A DNA stretch of 64,000 nucleotides from Bacteroides caecigallinarum (GCF_016901995.1 NZ_JACJLE010000020.1:1-64000), one strand, 5' to 3'. Positions 41,311 through 53,521 are shown, counted from the first letter of the stretch. A program made the numbers and translations. The notes: generated from the letters alone by a model not told the origin.

Positions 41311-41520
41311 ATGTTACCTAACAGTAATAATATTAAAATCGCTTGCAAGAAAATATATAAACTTCTTGCAAGTACAAAAAAACTGACTTTCAAGCAATTG
41401 CAAAAGCTAAGTGGCCTAAATGATATTAATCTATGTATGGCCATCCTACATTTACTGCGCAATAACAAAATCCTGCAGTTCGTCAATGGAAATGAAGTAT
41501 GTTACAAGATAACAACTTAA
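41311..41520 (+). CDS. Small winged-helix-like protein, 69 aa
   Basis: One short alpha-helical domain: YKLLASTKKLTFKQLQKLSG, NDINLCMAILHLLRNNKILQF and a strand VNGNEVCYKITT. This is the pattern of a small winged-helix (DUF2582-like) DNA-binding protein. It is 40 bases from the outer-membrane gene and probably co-transcribed with it. Target unknown. Confidence 0.62.
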   Translation: MLPNSNNIKIACKKIYKLLASTKKLTFKQLQKLSGLNDINLCMAILHLLRNNKILQFVNGNEVCYKITT

Positions 41521-41560
41521 ATAACATTATTTATCCAAACCATAATTAATATCAATAAAT

Positions 41561-42199
41561 ATGTATAGAAAACATTACATAAAAGATTTCAAACGGTTTA
41601 TCACATTATACTTATTTTTTATCCTAGGCATAATGACATTAAATGCTCAAGTAAACCCTAATACATACTATCAGTGCGGATGGCAGTTTGATTTTCCTAT
41701 AAAATCGGACTTTTCCAACAAAATGAACGATTTGGGATTATATGTTGATGCTGGGTATTATTTCACCCACAACATCTCCTTAGGCGGTTTTATAAATGTA
41801 AACACACAATATGATGATGTCACACGCAATGTTACCAATGACAATACATCAACATCCGAAAACATTGAAGAAACATTATCATATATCAGCGTACCATTTG
41901 GAGCATCCTTAAGATACCGTTTTATCCATGATACATGGTGGCAACCGTATGTATCAGCAAAAGTAGGATTTAATTATGCTGAAGCAAAATCAACTATGCC
42001 ACTCGATACATATAGCGACAAATCATGGGGATTTTACGTTTCCCCTGAATTGGGAATAAACATATTTCCATTCAAAAAATATTTGCTTGGCATCAATCTG
42101 GCGGCATATTATGCATATGCTACAAACAGACATGATGTATCATCCAGACAAGTAAACGGACTAAACAGCATGGGAATACGATTAGGACTAGCATTTTAA
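41561..42199 (+). CDS. Outer-membrane beta-barrel protein, 212 aa
   Basis: A signal peptide of about 30 residues ([21 protein letters not shown]) is followed by alternating aromatic/glycine strands ([49 protein letters not shown]) and ends in GLAF with a C-terminal Phe, as required for BAM-dependent insertion. About eight strands fit the length. Function unknown. Confidence 0.85.
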   Translation: MYRKHYIKDFKRFITLYLFFILGIMTLNAQVNPNTYYQCGWQFDFPIKSDFSNKMNDLGLYVDAGYYFTHNISLGGFINVNTQYDDVTRNVTNDNTSTSENIEETLSYISVPFGASLRYRFIHDTWWQPYVSAKVGFNYAEAKSTMPLDTYSDKSWGFYVSPELGINIFPFKKYLLGINLAAYYAYATNRHDVSSRQVNGLNSMGIRLGLAF

Positions 42200-42227
42200 A
42201 GACATAAATCAACCAAAATATATAATT

Positions 42228-44786
42228 ATGGAATTCAACAGTTACAATGCAAATACTCCAAAATGGAGAGAAATATCTGTAGGTTCATATTTACCGGAAA
42301 AACTAAAAAATCTTTCAGAAATAGCCCACAACCTATGGTGGTCATGGCACGACGAAGCGCAGGAATTATTTTCCGTAATTGACACTGAGCTATGGAACCA
42401 AACAAGACATAACCCAGTATTGTTATTGGAGAAGACAAGCCACGAACGGCTGGAAGAACTTTCGGAAGATGAAAACTATATTGAAAAAATGAATTCTGTA
42501 TATGCCTCTTTCAGAAGATATATAGATACTGAAACAAACCATTCAAGACCATCAGTAGCCTATTTCAGTATGGAATATGGACTTGACCAGGCACTTAAGA
42601 TATATTCCGGAGGATTGGGTATCCTTGCGGGAGATTATTTAAAAGAAGCGTCTGACAGCAATGTTGACCTGTGTGCAGTAGGACTTCTGTACCGTTACGG
42701 ATATTTTGACCAGACTCTCTCCATGGACGGACAACAGATTGCCGACTATGAAGCACAGAATTTCGGACATCTTCCAATAGAAAAAGTTACAACAGAGGAA
42801 GGAAAACAGCTGGTAATTCACGTACCTTATGCAGACAGTTTTACAGTACATGCAAATGTATGGCAAGTCAATGTAGGAAGAATAAAGCTATACCTGCTTG
42901 ACACAGACAATGAACTCAACAGCGAATACGACCGTCCTATAACACACCACTTGTACGGTGGAGACTTGGAAAACCGTCTAAAACAGGAGATACTGCTTGG
43001 TATAGGCGGAATGATGATGCTGGATGAACTCGGAATAAAAAAAGACATTTACCATTGCAATGAAGGACACGCCGCACTGATAAACATTTACAGACTGTGT
43101 AAATATATCAAAGAGGGACTGAGTTTTAATGAAGCAATGGAGTTGGTACGTTCTTCATCATTATACACAGTACACACACCCGTCCCTGCAGGACATGATT
43201 ATTTTGAAGAACAGCTTTTCTATAAATACATGAAAGGCTATACAGACAAATTAGGAATAAGCTGGAAAGAACTTATGGATCTGGGACGACAAAATCCAGG
43301 TGACAAAAACGAACGTTTCTGTATGTCGGTCTTTGCCTGCAAAACATGTCAGGAAGTAAATGGTGTGAGCAAGCTTCATCAGGAAGTCTCACAAAAGATG
43401 TTTGCACCAATATGGAAAGGATATTTTCCTGAAGAGAACCATGTAGGCTATGTAACCAATGGTGTACATTTTTCTACATGGTGTGCTAAAGAATGGAAAG
43501 AACTTTTCAAAGAATACTTTGACGAGAAATTTATATCTAATTTATCTGATGAATCATATTGGAAAAATATTTATAATGTTCCGGACGAAAAAATATGGTT
43601 CCTGAGACAACATATGAAAAACAAACTAGCTGATTTTTTAAAGAAAAAATGTACAGAAGACTGGCTTAACAGTCAGGCAAACCCATCATTAGGAATTTCC
43701 ACATTCAGTAAATTCAGTTCTAATGCGCTAATGATAGGATTTGGACGACGTTTTGCAACATATAAAAGGGCTCATTTGTTGTTTACCGACCTTGACAGAT
43801 TATCAAAAATAGTAAACGACCCACAAAAACCAGTAGTTTTCATATTTGCTGGAAAAGCTCATCCTAATGATGGTCCCGGTAAAGACCTTATAAAACAAAT
43901 AGTAGAAATATCCAGACGGCCGGAATTTTTAGGAAAGATATTGTTCGTCGAAAATTATGATATGGAACTGGCACGTAAACTTGTTTCTTGCGTTGATATA
44001 TGGATGAATACACCTACGCGTCTGGCAGAAGCATCAGGCACATCCGGAGAAAAAGCGTTAATGAACGGAGTATTGAACTTTTCCGTTCTTGACGGCTGGT
44101 GGTACGAAGGTTACAAAAAAGAAGCGGGATGGGCAATTCCAGCTGAAAGTGTTTATCAGAACAACGAGTATCAGGACAAACTAGATGCAGAACTGATATA
44201 CTACACACTGGAAAACGAGATATTGCCACTATATTACGAACGACATGGAAAAGACTTCTCCGAAGGATGGATAAAGTACATTAAAAACTCCATTGCAAAC
44301 ATTGCCCCTCATTATACAATGAAAAGGCAATTAGACGATTATTACGACCGTTTCTACAACAAATTGGAAAAACGTTTCAAAGTTCTTTCCGAAAACAATT
44401 ATGCGAAAGCTAAATATATAACAACATGGAAAAAGGAAATAGCTTCAAAATGGAACGACATAGAAATAAAATCTATTGACACAGGAAACGGACTAAATGC
44501 TACTATAAAAGCCGGTGAAGAATATGATATTACAATTGTCATTGACGAAAAAGGACTTGACGACGCAATAGGTGTAGAATCTGTGATTACGCATATACAG
44601 AATGGAAATGAACGCATATATTCGGTAATACCTCTTGAACTTATATCCAGAAACGGAAACTTATACACATTCAAAGGCAAATCATGTATATCTAACGCAG
44701 GAAGCTTTAAACAATCCTTCAGAATGTACCCTAAGAATAAACTGCTTCCACACAGACAAGATTTTTGCTACGTACGCTGGTTTTGA
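42228..44786 (+). CDS. glgP: Glycogen/alpha-glucan phosphorylase (GT35)
   Basis: The product is 852 aa. An N-terminal DUF3417-like region begins after [14 protein letters not shown] with [20 protein letters not shown]. The core has [20 protein letters not shown] and the PLP lysine in [14 protein letters not shown] (Lys609), followed by [12 protein letters not shown]. The C-terminal 90 residues are a beta domain ending in DFCYVRWF. It releases glucose-1-phosphate from glycogen using phosphate. Found 28 bases after the outer-membrane gene. Confidence 0.93.
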   Translation: MEFNSYNANTPKWREISVGSYLPEKLKNLSEIAHNLWWSWHDEAQELFSVIDTELWNQTRHNPVLLLEKTSHERLEELSEDENYIEKMNSVYASFRRYIDTETNHSRPSVAYFSMEYGLDQALKIYSGGLGILAGDYLKEASDSNVDLCAVGLLYRYGYFDQTLSMDGQQIADYEAQNFGHLPIEKVTTEEGKQLVIHVPYADSFTVHANVWQVNVGRIKLYLLDTDNELNSEYDRPITHHLYGGDLENRLKQEILLGIGGMMMLDELGIKKDIYHCNEGHAALINIYRLCKYIKEGLSFNEAMELVRSSSLYTVHTPVPAGHDYFEEQLFYKYMKGYTDKLGISWKELMDLGRQNPGDKNERFCMSVFACKTCQEVNGVSKLHQEVSQKMFAPIWKGYFPEENHVGYVTNGVHFSTWCAKEWKELFKEYFDEKFISNLSDESYWKNIYNVPDEKIWFLRQHMKNKLADFLKKKCTEDWLNSQANPSLGISTFSKFSSNALMIGFGRRFATYKRAHLLFTDLDRLSKIVNDPQKPVVFIFAGKAHPNDGPGKDLIKQIVEISRRPEFLGKILFVENYDMELARKLVSCVDIWMNTPTRLAEASGTSGEKALMNGVLNFSVLDGWWYEGYKKEAGWAIPAESVYQNNEYQDKLDAELIYYTLENEILPLYYERHGKDFSEGWIKYIKNSIANIAPHYTMKRQLDDYYDRFYNKLEKRFKVLSENNYAKAKYITTWKKEIASKWNDIEIKSIDTGNGLNATIKAGEEYDITIVIDEKGLDDAIGVESVITHIQNGNERIYSVIPLELISRNGNLYTFKGKSCISNAGSFKQSFRMYPKNKLLPHRQDFCYVRWF

Positions 44787-44802
44787 GAATATACTTAATA
44801 CT

Positions 44803-44833
44803 ATAATGCCATGATAAAAAATCATGGCATTAT
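44803..44833 (+). terminator. Terminator after glgP
   Basis: Perfect 13-bp arms ATAATGCCATGAT / ATCATGGCATTAT with an A5 loop, 17 bases after the stop codon. The T-tract is weak (ATATAT), but the stem is strong. Confidence 0.75.
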
Positions 44834-44928
44834 ATATAATTAACAAAATAGGATGCATTAAATCAGTAAGTCCATCATTTAACGTATAAACAAACATTCA
44901 AAGTTAACACGTTAAAAATTAAATTATT

Positions 44929-45675
44929 ATGAGACTACGTTCAATTTTTAAACATGCATTGGTAGCTTCGGTTGCCATATTCTCACTCCAGTCATGCGAC
45001 AATGACGATGATTATGACTATTCTCTAATGTTCCCTAACGCGCTGGTTACTGTAAAAACAGATGCCAATGATACTTTCTTCCTTCAGCTTGACAATGAAA
45101 CAACACTTCTTCCGGTGAATGTTACAAAATCACCTTTCGGCGAAAAAGAAGTTAGAGCTTTGGTTAATTTTGAAGAGACTACAGATCCTTCGGAAGGTTT
45201 CAGCAAGGCTGTACACATCAACTGGATAGACAGTATCCTGACTAAACCTATTGCAGCAAACCTGGGCGATGAAGAGAATGACAAAGTTTACGGAAACGAC
45301 CCGGTAGAGATTATGAACAGCTGGATGACTGTTTCAGAAGATGGCTATCTGACATTACGTTTCAGCACCGCATGGGGCAACACAGGAACAAAACACTTCG
45401 TAAACCTGATTTCGACAAACAATCCTGAAAATCCATACGAAGTGGAATTCCGCCACAATGCATACGGCGATACTTACGGACATCCTGCCGACGGACTTGT
45501 AGCATTCAAGCTTGACGGAATATTGCCCGACACAGAAGGCGAGACTGTAAAACTTAAACTTATATGGAATTCATATAGCGGCGAAAAGAGCCACGAGTTT
45601 GACTACTGCACACGCCAGTCAACTCCGGCAAATCCGGAAATGACAAGCGTGAGAGCAAAGAATTTCATCAATTAA
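44929..45675 (+). CDS. NigD-like lipoprotein, 248 aa
   Basis: A lipoprotein signal with lipobox LQSC (Cys23) is followed by DNDDDYDYS and a beta-rich domain typical of the NigD-like family ([41 protein letters not shown]). These outer-surface proteins are Bacteroidales specific; function unknown. Its 3' end overlaps the mutS 3' end by 8 bases (convergent). Confidence 0.85.
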   Translation: MRLRSIFKHALVASVAIFSLQSCDNDDDYDYSLMFPNALVTVKTDANDTFFLQLDNETTLLPVNVTKSPFGEKEVRALVNFEETTDPSEGFSKAVHINWIDSILTKPIAANLGDEENDKVYGNDPVEIMNSWMTVSEDGYLTLRFSTAWGNTGTKHFVNLISTNNPENPYEVEFRHNAYGDTYGHPADGLVAFKLDGILPDTEGETVKLKLIWNSYSGEKSHEFDYCTRQSTPANPEMTSVRAKNFIN

Positions 45676-48316
45676 GAATTTTCTTTATTTCATTTAATTT
45701 GTTCAAAGCTTCAACAGGGGTGAGATTATTGATATCCAAATTGATAATTTCATCCCTTATTTGGCTTAATACGGGGTCGTCAAGCTGGAAGAAGTTCAGT
45801 TGAATACCGTCTGATGTTGACGACGATGAAGCACCTTTCTTTTTCTTTAATTCCGAAGTTATCTCCTTTTCCTTACCAGATATAGATCCCTGACGGTTTT
45901 CTTTCTCCAGAAGGGCCAGAATCTCGTCAGCACGCTTAACGATAGACTTAGGCATACCAGCCATCTTAGCCACATGAATACCGAACGAGTGTTCGCTGCC
46001 TCCAGGTTCCAGTTTACGAAGGAAAATCACTTTATTATCAACTTCCTTGACAGATACATTATAGTTCTTTATGCGGCTATATGTACGCTCCATTTCGTTC
46101 AACTCATGATAGTGGGTTGCAAACAGAGTACGTGCCTTTGCCTTAGGATTTTCGTGTATATGTTCCACAATAGCCCATGCTATTGATATACCGTCGTATG
46201 TAGATGTACCTCGTCCAAGCTCATCAAACAGCACCAGACTGCGCTGTGAAAGATTGTTCAGAATATCTGCAGCCTCGTTCATTTCAACCATAAACGTAGA
46301 TTCTCCCACAGATATATTATCGCTTGCACCCACACGGGTAAATATCTTATCTACAATACCTATATGCGCACTTTCCGCCGGCACAAAACAACCTATCTGA
46401 GCCATAAGAGTGATAAGGGCAGTCTGTCTTAGCAAAGCCGATTTACCCGCCATATTAGGACCCGTGATGATTATAATCTGCTGTTTCTCCGTGTCAAGAT
46501 ATACATCATTTGCTATATATTTTTCGTCCAGAGGAAGCTGTTTTTCTATAACAGGATGTCTTCCCTGGCGAATATCCAGTACCTCATCCTCAGATATAAC
46601 CGGACGGATATACCCGTTAGCCTTCGCAGCCGATGCAAACGAAAGCAGACAGTCAAGAACTGCTATCTGAGTGGCATTTATCTGAATTGCAGGAATAAAC
46701 TCAGCCAACGACATTACCAACTCGTTATAAATACGTGTCTCCAGCGTAAGAATCTTATCCTCAGCCCCGAGGATTTTCTCTTCGTATTCCTTCAGTTCCT
46801 GAGTGATATATCTTTCAGCGTTCACAAGAGTCTGTTTTCTTATCCATTCGGCAGGCACCTTATCTTTATGCGCATTACGCACCTCTATATAATAGCCGAA
46901 CACATTGTTATATGCTATCTTCAGGCTTGGAATACCTGTAAGCTCGCTTTCTCTCTGCTGAATCTGAAGAAGATAATCTTTTCCGGAATATGATATACGT
47001 CTCAGTTCGTCCAGTTCTTCGGACACACCGTCGGCTATCACACCACCCTTATTGACCAAGAGCGGAGGATCATTGTTTATTTCCTTTGCTATTTTATCAC
47101 GAATAGAAACACACAAGTTGAGCTGTTCACCTATCCTGCGAAGACTCTCGTTATCAGCCTCAAGACAAGCCATCTTGATAGGTTCAATAGCCTGCAAAGC
47201 CACTTTCAGCTGCACCACTTCACGTGGAGAAATCCTGCCCACAGCAGCTTTCGACACTATACGTTCCAAATCACCTATTCTGTGAAGGCAGTCCTCAACC
47301 TCCTCCTTAAAGTCCGGATGACGGAAAAAATATTCCACCACATCAAGCCTCCTGTTAATAGGCTGCACATCCTTCAGCGGGAATATAATCCAACGTTTCA
47401 GCATACGTGCCCCCATCGGGCTTATAGTATGGTCTATCACGTCGAGCAGACTAGTTCCACCATCGTTCATACTTCCCATCAGCTCCAGACTGCGGGCAGT
47501 AAACTTATCTATGCGCACATACTTTTCCTCTTCTATGCGCGACAACGATGTGATATGCCCGACATGCTCATGCTGAGTCATTTCAAGATACTGAAGAATA
47601 GCTCCCGAAGCTATCACACCATTCTTCAGATGTTCCACTCCGAAACCTTTCAGATTTTTCGTTTCAAAATGCTTGAGCAGTTTCTTCACAGCCGATGTCT
47701 CAGTGAAAACCCAGTCGTCAAGTTCGAAAGTAAAGAATTTGGTTCCGAAATTAGCTTCGAACATAGGTTTCTTTCCACGTTCGAAAAGTACCTCCTTAGG
47801 AGCAAAATTATTGAGAAGCTTGTCGATATAATCGAGTTTTCCTTCGGCTGTCATAAACTCTCCGGTAGAAATATCCAGAAAAGCCACGCCGCAAGATGTC
47901 TTTCCAAAATGAACGGCAGCCAAAAAGTTGTTCTCCTTATAAGAAAGAATATTGTCGCCAATGGCAACACCTGGTGTAACAAGCTCGGTTATACCGCGTT
48001 TCACCAGTTTCTTGGTGGTTTTAGGGTCTTCCAGCTGGTCACAGATAGCCACACGTCGTCCTGCTCTAATAAGTTTTGGCAGATATGTATCAAGAGCATG
48101 GTGAGGAAATCCCGCCATCTCGATAGTCTTGTTCTGTCCGTTGGCCCTTTTTGTAAGGGTAATGCCCAAAATCTCGGATGCTGCCACCGCATCTTCCGAA
48201 TACGTCTCATAAAAGTCTCCGCATCTGAAAAGCATGATAGCATCAGGGTGCTTCGCCTTCAGGTCGAAAAACTGCTTCATCATGGGGGTCATTACTACTT
48301 CGCTGTCTTTTGCCAC
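45668..48316 (-). CDS. mutS: DNA mismatch repair protein MutS
   Basis: The product is 882 aa from GTG 48316, which follows AGAAAGGA by 8 bases. An in-frame TTG at 48376 lies on the -7 promoter box TATCTTTG (minus, 48362-48369), so it cannot be the start. The mismatch-binding motif is [12 protein letters not shown] near the N-terminus, Walker [14 protein letters not shown], Walker [14 protein letters not shown], and the signature [10 protein letters not shown] is intact. It recognises mismatches with MutL. The sequence is a normal Bacteroides-type MutS. Confidence 0.95.
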   Translation of the reverse strand: MAKDSEVVMTPMMKQFFDLKAKHPDAIMLFRCGDFYETYSEDAVAASEILGITLTKRANGQNKTIEMAGFPHHALDTYLPKLIRAGRRVAICDQLEDPKTTKKLVKRGITELVTPGVAIGDNILSYKENNFLAAVHFGKTSCGVAFLDISTGEFMTAEGKLDYIDKLLNNFAPKEVLFERGKKPMFEANFGTKFFTFELDDWVFTETSAVKKLLKHFETKNLKGFGVEHLKNGVIASGAILQYLEMTQHEHVGHITSLSRIEEEKYVRIDKFTARSLELMGSMNDGGTSLLDVIDHTISPMGARMLKRWIIFPLKDVQPINRRLDVVEYFFRHPDFKEEVEDCLHRIGDLERIVSKAAVGRISPREVVQLKVALQAIEPIKMACLEADNESLRRIGEQLNLCVSIRDKIAKEINNDPPLLVNKGGVIADGVSEELDELRRISYSGKDYLLQIQQRESELTGIPSLKIAYNNVFGYYIEVRNAHKDKVPAEWIRKQTLVNAERYITQELKEYEEKILGAEDKILTLETRIYNELVMSLAEFIPAIQINATQIAVLDCLLSFASAAKANGYIRPVISEDEVLDIRQGRHPVIEKQLPLDEKYIANDVYLDTEKQQIIIITGPNMAGKSALLRQTALITLMAQIGCFVPAESAHIGIVDKIFTRVGASDNISVGESTFMVEMNEAADILNNLSQRSLVLFDELGRGTSTYDGISIAWAIVEHIHENPKAKARTLFATHYHELNEMERTYSRIKNYNVSVKEVDNKVIFLRKLEPGGSEHSFGIHVAKMAGMPKSIVKRADEILALLEKENRQGSISGKEKEITSELKKKKGASSSSTSDGIQLNFFQLDDPVLSQIRDEIINLDINNLTPVEALNKLNEIKKILN

Positions 48317-48392
48317 GGTAAAATCCTTTCTTTTATATTGTTCGATAATTTTTATTGTCGCACAAAGATACTCCAAAATCCACGAATATCAT

Positions 48393-49205
48393 TTATGCCT
48401 GCAAGTTATTTTCTTCGTTCCACTGCACCGGTTCTTTCACCAGTTTCCTTCTGATAATGAAAATACATACTACAGTAAGAATAATTCCTGCCACAGCCAA
48501 AGCCAGAGAACCAGTCTCGCCAAGTGATGAAATCATTGTCGCATCAGGATCGCCCGACAAAACATAAAGCAACACCGAACTTCCATTATTAATAAAGTGC
48601 ATCAGCATTCCAGGGATAAGACTTCCTGTGAGGTAATACATCCATCCAAGAGCCATTCCCACTACGAATGCAAACGGAATCTGAGCCGGATTACCATGTA
48701 CCACACCGAATATCAGCGAAGACACCACTATACCAAGATAAGGCATTTTCCACTTTCGCATAAGATGTCCCTGTATAGCACCACGGAACAGCAGTTCTTC
48801 CACCAACGGAGCCATAACTACAATAGATATTATCCCCAACGGATTGTTCATCATCTGTTCAAACATATCCTTCATATTGTCAGGCAGTCCGGCAAGCTCG
48901 CTGAAATAGTTGGTCCACAATCCCATTGCCACGATAAAAACAGCTGATGCAAACAATACAGCCCATCTATTGGAAGTTTTCAATCTGAAAACATCAATAG
49001 ATACATATTTTCCCAATACAACATGAAGACCTACAGACAACGTGGAAAGAAATTGTGCCCACATAATGACAGACATATATCCACTACCGGACACGTCCGG
49101 CATTTCAACAACTCCGTTCTTCAGCATATATACTCCGACAAGCACTGCGAAAAACGCCAGCTGATAGGCAAAATACAGCAATAGTAATTTTATTGTACGT
49201 CCCAT
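48393..49205 (-). CDS. CPBP-family intramembrane glutamic protease
   Basis: The product is 270 aa with about seven TM helices. Active-site motifs of the CPBP/Rce1 family are present: EELLFRGAIQGHL (EExxxR) at about 145-157, FGVVHG (FxxxH) at about 183, and MLMHFINN at about 217. Such proteins cleave or process membrane substrates, often in bacteriocin tolerance. Upstream of mutS with 76 bases between, same strand. Confidence 0.9.
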   Translation of the reverse strand: MGRTIKLLLLYFAYQLAFFAVLVGVYMLKNGVVEMPDVSGSGYMSVIMWAQFLSTLSVGLHVVLGKYVSIDVFRLKTSNRWAVLFASAVFIVAMGLWTNYFSELAGLPDNMKDMFEQMMNNPLGIISIVVMAPLVEELLFRGAIQGHLMRKWKMPYLGIVVSSLIFGVVHGNPAQIPFAFVVGMALGWMYYLTGSLIPGMLMHFINNGSSVLLYVLSGDPDATMISSLGETGSLALAVAGIILTVVCIFIIRRKLVKEPVQWNEENNLQA

Positions 49206-49302
49206 AAAAGTTCTATTATATTACACCACAAAAATATACAGTTTAACGTAATAAACCAAGTATAATAAGAAGGTCAGAAGAATTAAGTACCACAATATAT
49301 GT

Positions 49303-49404
49303 ATTTCTTGGTGCTGACCATAGTAAGCAATGCGTCCCACTATCGTAGGCAATGATGCCGACTATAGTCAGCAGTGCTGTCCACAATAGTCGTCACCAAG
49401 AAAT
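49303..49404. repeat. Hairpin-bounded tandem repeat element
   Basis: Outer arms ATTTCTTGGTG (49303-49313) and CACCAAGAAAT (49394-49404) are perfect 11-bp inverted repeats. Between them lie about 3.5 degenerate 22-bp repeats of the form (A)CTATnGTnnGCAnTGnnnCC at 49318, 49338, 49360 and 49383. Nothing here encodes protein. It may be a REP-like dispersed element; its copy number in the genome is unknown. Confidence 0.65.
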
Positions 49405-49489
49405 GAGATTGCAGAAATTTGATGAAAAACATATTTCTCAAATTTCTCTTTTTCCTATTTTTGTAAACTCATATTAATATAAAGAAAGA

Positions 49490-49996
49490 ATGAAAGAAAT
49501 AAACGTATCTCAGTTGGCAGACAACATGATTGAAGCCATCGGAAAAGAATGGATGCTGGTAACAGCAGGAACAAAAGAGAAATTCAACACAATGACAGCC
49601 TCATGGGGTGGCACTGGAGTATTATGGGGAAAAACAGTTGCATTCATATTCATACGTCCCGAAAGATACACATACGAGTTCATAAAAAAATGCGATACCC
49701 TTACACTGTCATTCCTTGGCGAAGAAAACAAAGCCATCCATAAAGTGTGCGGTTCTAAGTCCGGACGCGATACAGACAAAATAGCCGAAACCGGACTTAA
49801 ACCAGTTTTAACAGAAAATGGCAATATCACTTTCGGGCAGGCACGTCTTACACTGGAATGTAGAAAGCTTTATGAAGATGATATTAAACCCGAAAACTTT
49901 ATCGATAAATCCCTTGACGGAAAATGGTATGGTAACGGACACGGCAACTACCACAAAATGATAATATTGGAGATAGAACATATTTGGAGTAAATAA
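49490..49996 (+). CDS. Flavin reductase family protein (FMN-binding)
   Basis: The product is 168 aa. The flavin-binding split-barrel start is EWMLVTAGTKEKFNTMTASW, GGTGVLWGKTVAFIFIRPER, then the FMN/NAD region SFLGEENKAIHKVCGSKSGRD. It matches the flavin-reductase-like domain used for FMN/FAD reduction or as electron donor. Clear promoter -7 box TATTTTTG at 49456-49463, 27 bases before the ATG. Confidence 0.88.
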   Translation: MKEINVSQLADNMIEAIGKEWMLVTAGTKEKFNTMTASWGGTGVLWGKTVAFIFIRPERYTYEFIKKCDTLTLSFLGEENKAIHKVCGSKSGRDTDKIAETGLKPVLTENGNITFGQARLTLECRKLYEDDIKPENFIDKSLDGKWYGNGHGNYHKMIILEIEHIWSK

Positions 49997-50021
49997 TAAT
50001 TTGCCCCTTTTATTTTACGCG

Positions 50022-50086
50022 GCGCATATTCAATCAATAAACGTATAAATAAGTTATAACACGGTTAATATTGATTAAATATGCGT
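50022..50086 (+). terminator. Inverted repeat downstream of flavin reductase
   Basis: GCGCATATTCAATCAATA and, inverted, the partner ending TATTGATTAAATATGCG (18 bp with 2 mismatches), followed by TCTTTTTC. It is probably the terminator of the flavin reductase gene. The rest of the 380-base gap to susC shows no gene; it is AT-rich. Confidence 0.55.
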
Positions 50087-50376
50087 CTTTTTCTGTTAAT
50101 TCCAATACTTATATTTTGAATTTCCAGGCAATCAAATTATTTTTGGCGAGAATTAAAAAATTTACAAACCTTGAGTAATCATAATGAAGAATTGAAACTA
50201 TGTAAAATAAATAACTAAAACCTTAATGATAAACATATTCCAGTTTATAAATATTTTTATTATATGTATTAGCAATACTTTTTATTATTAATACTATAAG
50301 AAATAATATTAATCCTAATAATAAGCCAAAACAAGAATTTATTTGAAACCATAATTAATAACCTAACTATTTTATT

Positions 50377-53300
50377 ATGAAAGAGAAAACCTTTTTAAAA
50401 AGCGTGTGCTGTATGCTGCTCATATTCTTGAGTATACCATTTCTTAGCGCACAAGATTTAACAGTTTCTGGTAGGATTACCGACAAAAGTGGAGAATCCA
50501 TTATCGGTGCTTCCATACTTGTACAAGGAACTACAAGTGGTACAATCACTGACTTTGATGGTAACTTTACTGTTCCTAATGTAGCCTCAAACGCTGTACT
50601 CGTAGTATCATACGTTGGTTACAAAACTCAAAACATCCCAGTAAACGGTAAAACAATTTTCAACATTGTGTTGGAAGAAGATACTGAAACACTTGAAGAA
50701 GTGGTTGTTGTAGGTTATGGCGTACAGAGAAAAAGTGACTTGACAGGTTCTGTTGCTTCCGTAAAAGCTTCTGACGCTTTAAAAACTACTCCTTCAGGAA
50801 ATGTATCAGACGCATTACAAGGTCGTATGGCTGGTGTGTCTGTATTGAGCGGTTCTGGTGACCCGTCTCAGGATAATACAATCCGTGTACGTGGTATCAA
50901 CTCTATTACAGCCGAAACTGGTCCATTGGTAGTTGTAGATGGTTTTATCGGTGGTTCTCTTCAGAATCTGAACCCTTCTGATATCCAATCAATTGAAGTA
51001 TTAAAGGATGCATCTGCAACAGCTGTATATGGTTCTCGCGGTGCTAACGGTGTTATCTTGGTAACAACCAAAAATCCTGGTAAGGATAGAGTTTCAGTTA
51101 ATTTCAACGCTTTTGCAAACATCAAGACTGTAGCAAAATATCCAGACACAATGGATCCTTATGATTATGCAGTCATGGTTAACGAATATGGAAAAGACAA
51201 AGGTAAAGGCGATTACTCTTATTTCAACGCAGACAAACTTGCTGACCTGAAAGCAGGTCGCGCAGGATATGATTACAGCCGTGAGATTTTCCGTACAGCA
51301 GTGACTCAGAACTACGACCTGTCAGTGAGTGGCGGTAATGAAAAAACCACATTTCTGGCATCTTTCCGTTATCAGAATGACCAAGGTGTATTGAAAGAAT
51401 CAATGAGCGAGACATATAACTGGCGTCTGAAAGTTGATACAAAAATAAAAAAATGGTTGGATGCAGGTTTGAACTTCTACGGAAACTACCGCAAAAGCTC
51501 CACTCCGCGTACAAATCCTTACCGAGGCGTATTCCAAACTGCAATGTATTTTGACAATACAATGTCACCTAAAGACGAGAACGGCGACTACAACAACGTT
51601 GACTGGAGCAATAACAAAATGTACAACCCAATGGGACATATTTGGGAACTGGATTCATCCACACAGACCATTAACAACCGCCTGCAAGGATATGTGCAGT
51701 TCAATATCATAGATGGACTTACTTTCCGTTCACAGATGGGTGTATTGTTCGATAACCGTCTGAGTACCACATTGGAAAATGAAGACAGCTATCAACAATT
51801 TGCCCAATCAAACAGCCGCGCATACGCACGCAGCTACTTTAACCTTGGCTGGCTGAACACCAATACCTTGAACTATGTAAAAGAATTCAATAAAGATCAC
51901 CGTATTAACGCCACAGCAGTGTTTGAACAGTCATACAACAACGACTACAATCACTTAGGACGCTCTTATTTCCCAGACTATGTTGACATTACTCATGGTT
52001 ACAACAATCTTGCAATGAGTAAGGATGCATCGTTAAACGAACTACAAAGCGAACGCATTATCAATACATTGATGTCAGGAATGTTACGTCTTAACTATGT
52101 TTTCAAAAATCGCTACATGTTGACAGCATCAATCCGCGCCGACGGTTCCTCACGCCTTGAAGACAAATGGGCATACTTCCCGTCAGCGGCCTTGGCATGG
52201 GACATCAAGCAAGAAAACTTCTTACAGGACAACAACTTTATCGACCAGTTGAAACTCCGTCTAGGTTACGGTTCAGTTGGTAACCAATCTGTAGAAGCGT
52301 ACCGTATTTATTCTAAAATGACCACAGCAACATCAGTTGGTCCTAACGGAACTAAACCAACCGTCTATGCTATTGACCGTCCTAATGCTCCGTATCTGCA
52401 ATGGGAGCGTAATGACCAGTTCAACATCGGTGTAGATTTCGGTATCCTAAACGGACGCCTGCGCATAACTGCCGACTGGTACAACAAGTTGTCAAAGAAT
52501 ATTCTGATGGAAGTAGCCCAACCACCTCATTTGGGTTATAACAAATTGCTACGTAATGCCGGCGAGATAAAGAACACAGGTGTAGAATTCACAATCAGCG
52601 CAGATCCGTTCGTAAGCAACGACAGAACAGGATTCAATTGGCACTCAGACTTAACACTATCTCACAACAAAGGAACATATAACAAAATCCCAACTTTCAA
52701 TCATCGCCAGCAACAGGCTGGAAACTATCAGAACGAATTGTTCCAGATGGTAGAAGGTGAGAAACTTGGTAGTTTCTGGGGATATACATTCGAAGGCTTG
52801 TGGACACAGGCCGATGTTGATGCTCCATTCGTTGATGCTAATGGAAAGCAAAACGGAAAAACCAATGGCGAAGTATATAAAGTGGTTGCAGGTAATTCAA
52901 AATACACAGATATAAACAAAGATGGTAAATTAAATGCCAACGATCAGGGAATAATAGGTTGCGGACAGCCTACTTTCAACTGGGGATGGAACAATACTTT
53001 CACTTATAAGAACTTTGATTTGTCATTCTTCATGGTAGGTTTCCATGGATTCGACATCTATAATGCCACTCACCAGATAGGTTTCAGTACTGTGGGTGGT
53101 GGATTGAAAAGTCAACAGGTTGCAGCTATTGCTCCTATGAAAGACTGGTTGAACCGCTGGACTCCTGACAATACAGACACTAACGTTCCACGTTGGGACG
53201 GCAAGGGTACTGAAAATACAAACATGTACAGTACACGTTTCGTAGAGAACGGAAGTTTCATAAAAATGAAAAGTATCACATTGGGTTATACAGTTCCTGA

Positions 53301-53490
53301 AAACGTATGCAAAAACTGGGGTATAACTAACCTACGTGTATATGCTTCAGTACAGAATCCGTTCCACATCACAAGCTACTCCGGTCTTGATCCGGAATCA
53401 ACATTGGGAGACCCTCTTATCCAAGGTGTTGACTGGGGTAACTATCCTAACAGCCGCAACTACCTTGTCGGTCTGAACTTCGCATTCTAA
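50377..53490 (+). CDS. susC: SusC-family TonB-dependent outer-membrane transporter
   Basis: The product is 1,037 aa. Signal peptide to about residue 25 (LLIFLSIPFLSAQ), a CarboxypepD-reg-like domain (about 28-105, DLTVSGRITDKSGESIIGAS ... YVGYKTQN), plug domain with VVVVGYGVQRKSDLTGSV and VLKDASATAVYGSRGANG (the SusC family signature), then a 22-strand barrel ending in LVGLNFAF. With SusD it takes up oligosaccharides. No glycanase, sensor or anti-sigma factor lies in the immediate neighbourhood. It lies 380 bases after the flavin reductase gene. Confidence 0.95.
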   Translation: MKEKTFLKSVCCMLLIFLSIPFLSAQDLTVSGRITDKSGESIIGASILVQGTTSGTITDFDGNFTVPNVASNAVLVVSYVGYKTQNIPVNGKTIFNIVLEEDTETLEEVVVVGYGVQRKSDLTGSVASVKASDALKTTPSGNVSDALQGRMAGVSVLSGSGDPSQDNTIRVRGINSITAETGPLVVVDGFIGGSLQNLNPSDIQSIEVLKDASATAVYGSRGANGVILVTTKNPGKDRVSVNFNAFANIKTVAKYPDTMDPYDYAVMVNEYGKDKGKGDYSYFNADKLADLKAGRAGYDYSREIFRTAVTQNYDLSVSGGNEKTTFLASFRYQNDQGVLKESMSETYNWRLKVDTKIKKWLDAGLNFYGNYRKSSTPRTNPYRGVFQTAMYFDNTMSPKDENGDYNNVDWSNNKMYNPMGHIWELDSSTQTINNRLQGYVQFNIIDGLTFRSQMGVLFDNRLSTTLENEDSYQQFAQSNSRAYARSYFNLGWLNTNTLNYVKEFNKDHRINATAVFEQSYNNDYNHLGRSYFPDYVDITHGYNNLAMSKDASLNELQSERIINTLMSGMLRLNYVFKNRYMLTASIRADGSSRLEDKWAYFPSAALAWDIKQENFLQDNNFIDQLKLRLGYGSVGNQSVEAYRIYSKMTTATSVGPNGTKPTVYAIDRPNAPYLQWERNDQFNIGVDFGILNGRLRITADWYNKLSKNILMEVAQPPHLGYNKLLRNAGEIKNTGVEFTISADPFVSNDRTGFNWHSDLTLSHNKGTYNKIPTFNHRQQQAGNYQNELFQMVEGEKLGSFWGYTFEGLWTQADVDAPFVDANGKQNGKTNGEVYKVVAGNSKYTDINKDGKLNANDQGIIGCGQPTFNWGWNNTFTYKNFDLSFFMVGFHGFDIYNATHQIGFSTVGGGLKSQQVAAIAPMKDWLNRWTPDNTDTNVPRWDGKGTENTNMYSTRFVENGSFIKMKSITLGYTVPENVCKNWGITNLRVYASVQNPFHITSYSGLDPESTLGDPLIQGVDWGNYPNSRNYLVGLNFAF

Positions 53491-53521
53491 AATTGTTTAA
53501 TCTAAAAAATACGAATATAAT

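Noticed and set aside
48317-48376. In-frame TTG start for mutS at 48376
   Set aside because: It overlaps the promoter -7 box TATCTTTG; the GTG at 48316 has a good AGGA 8 bases before it.
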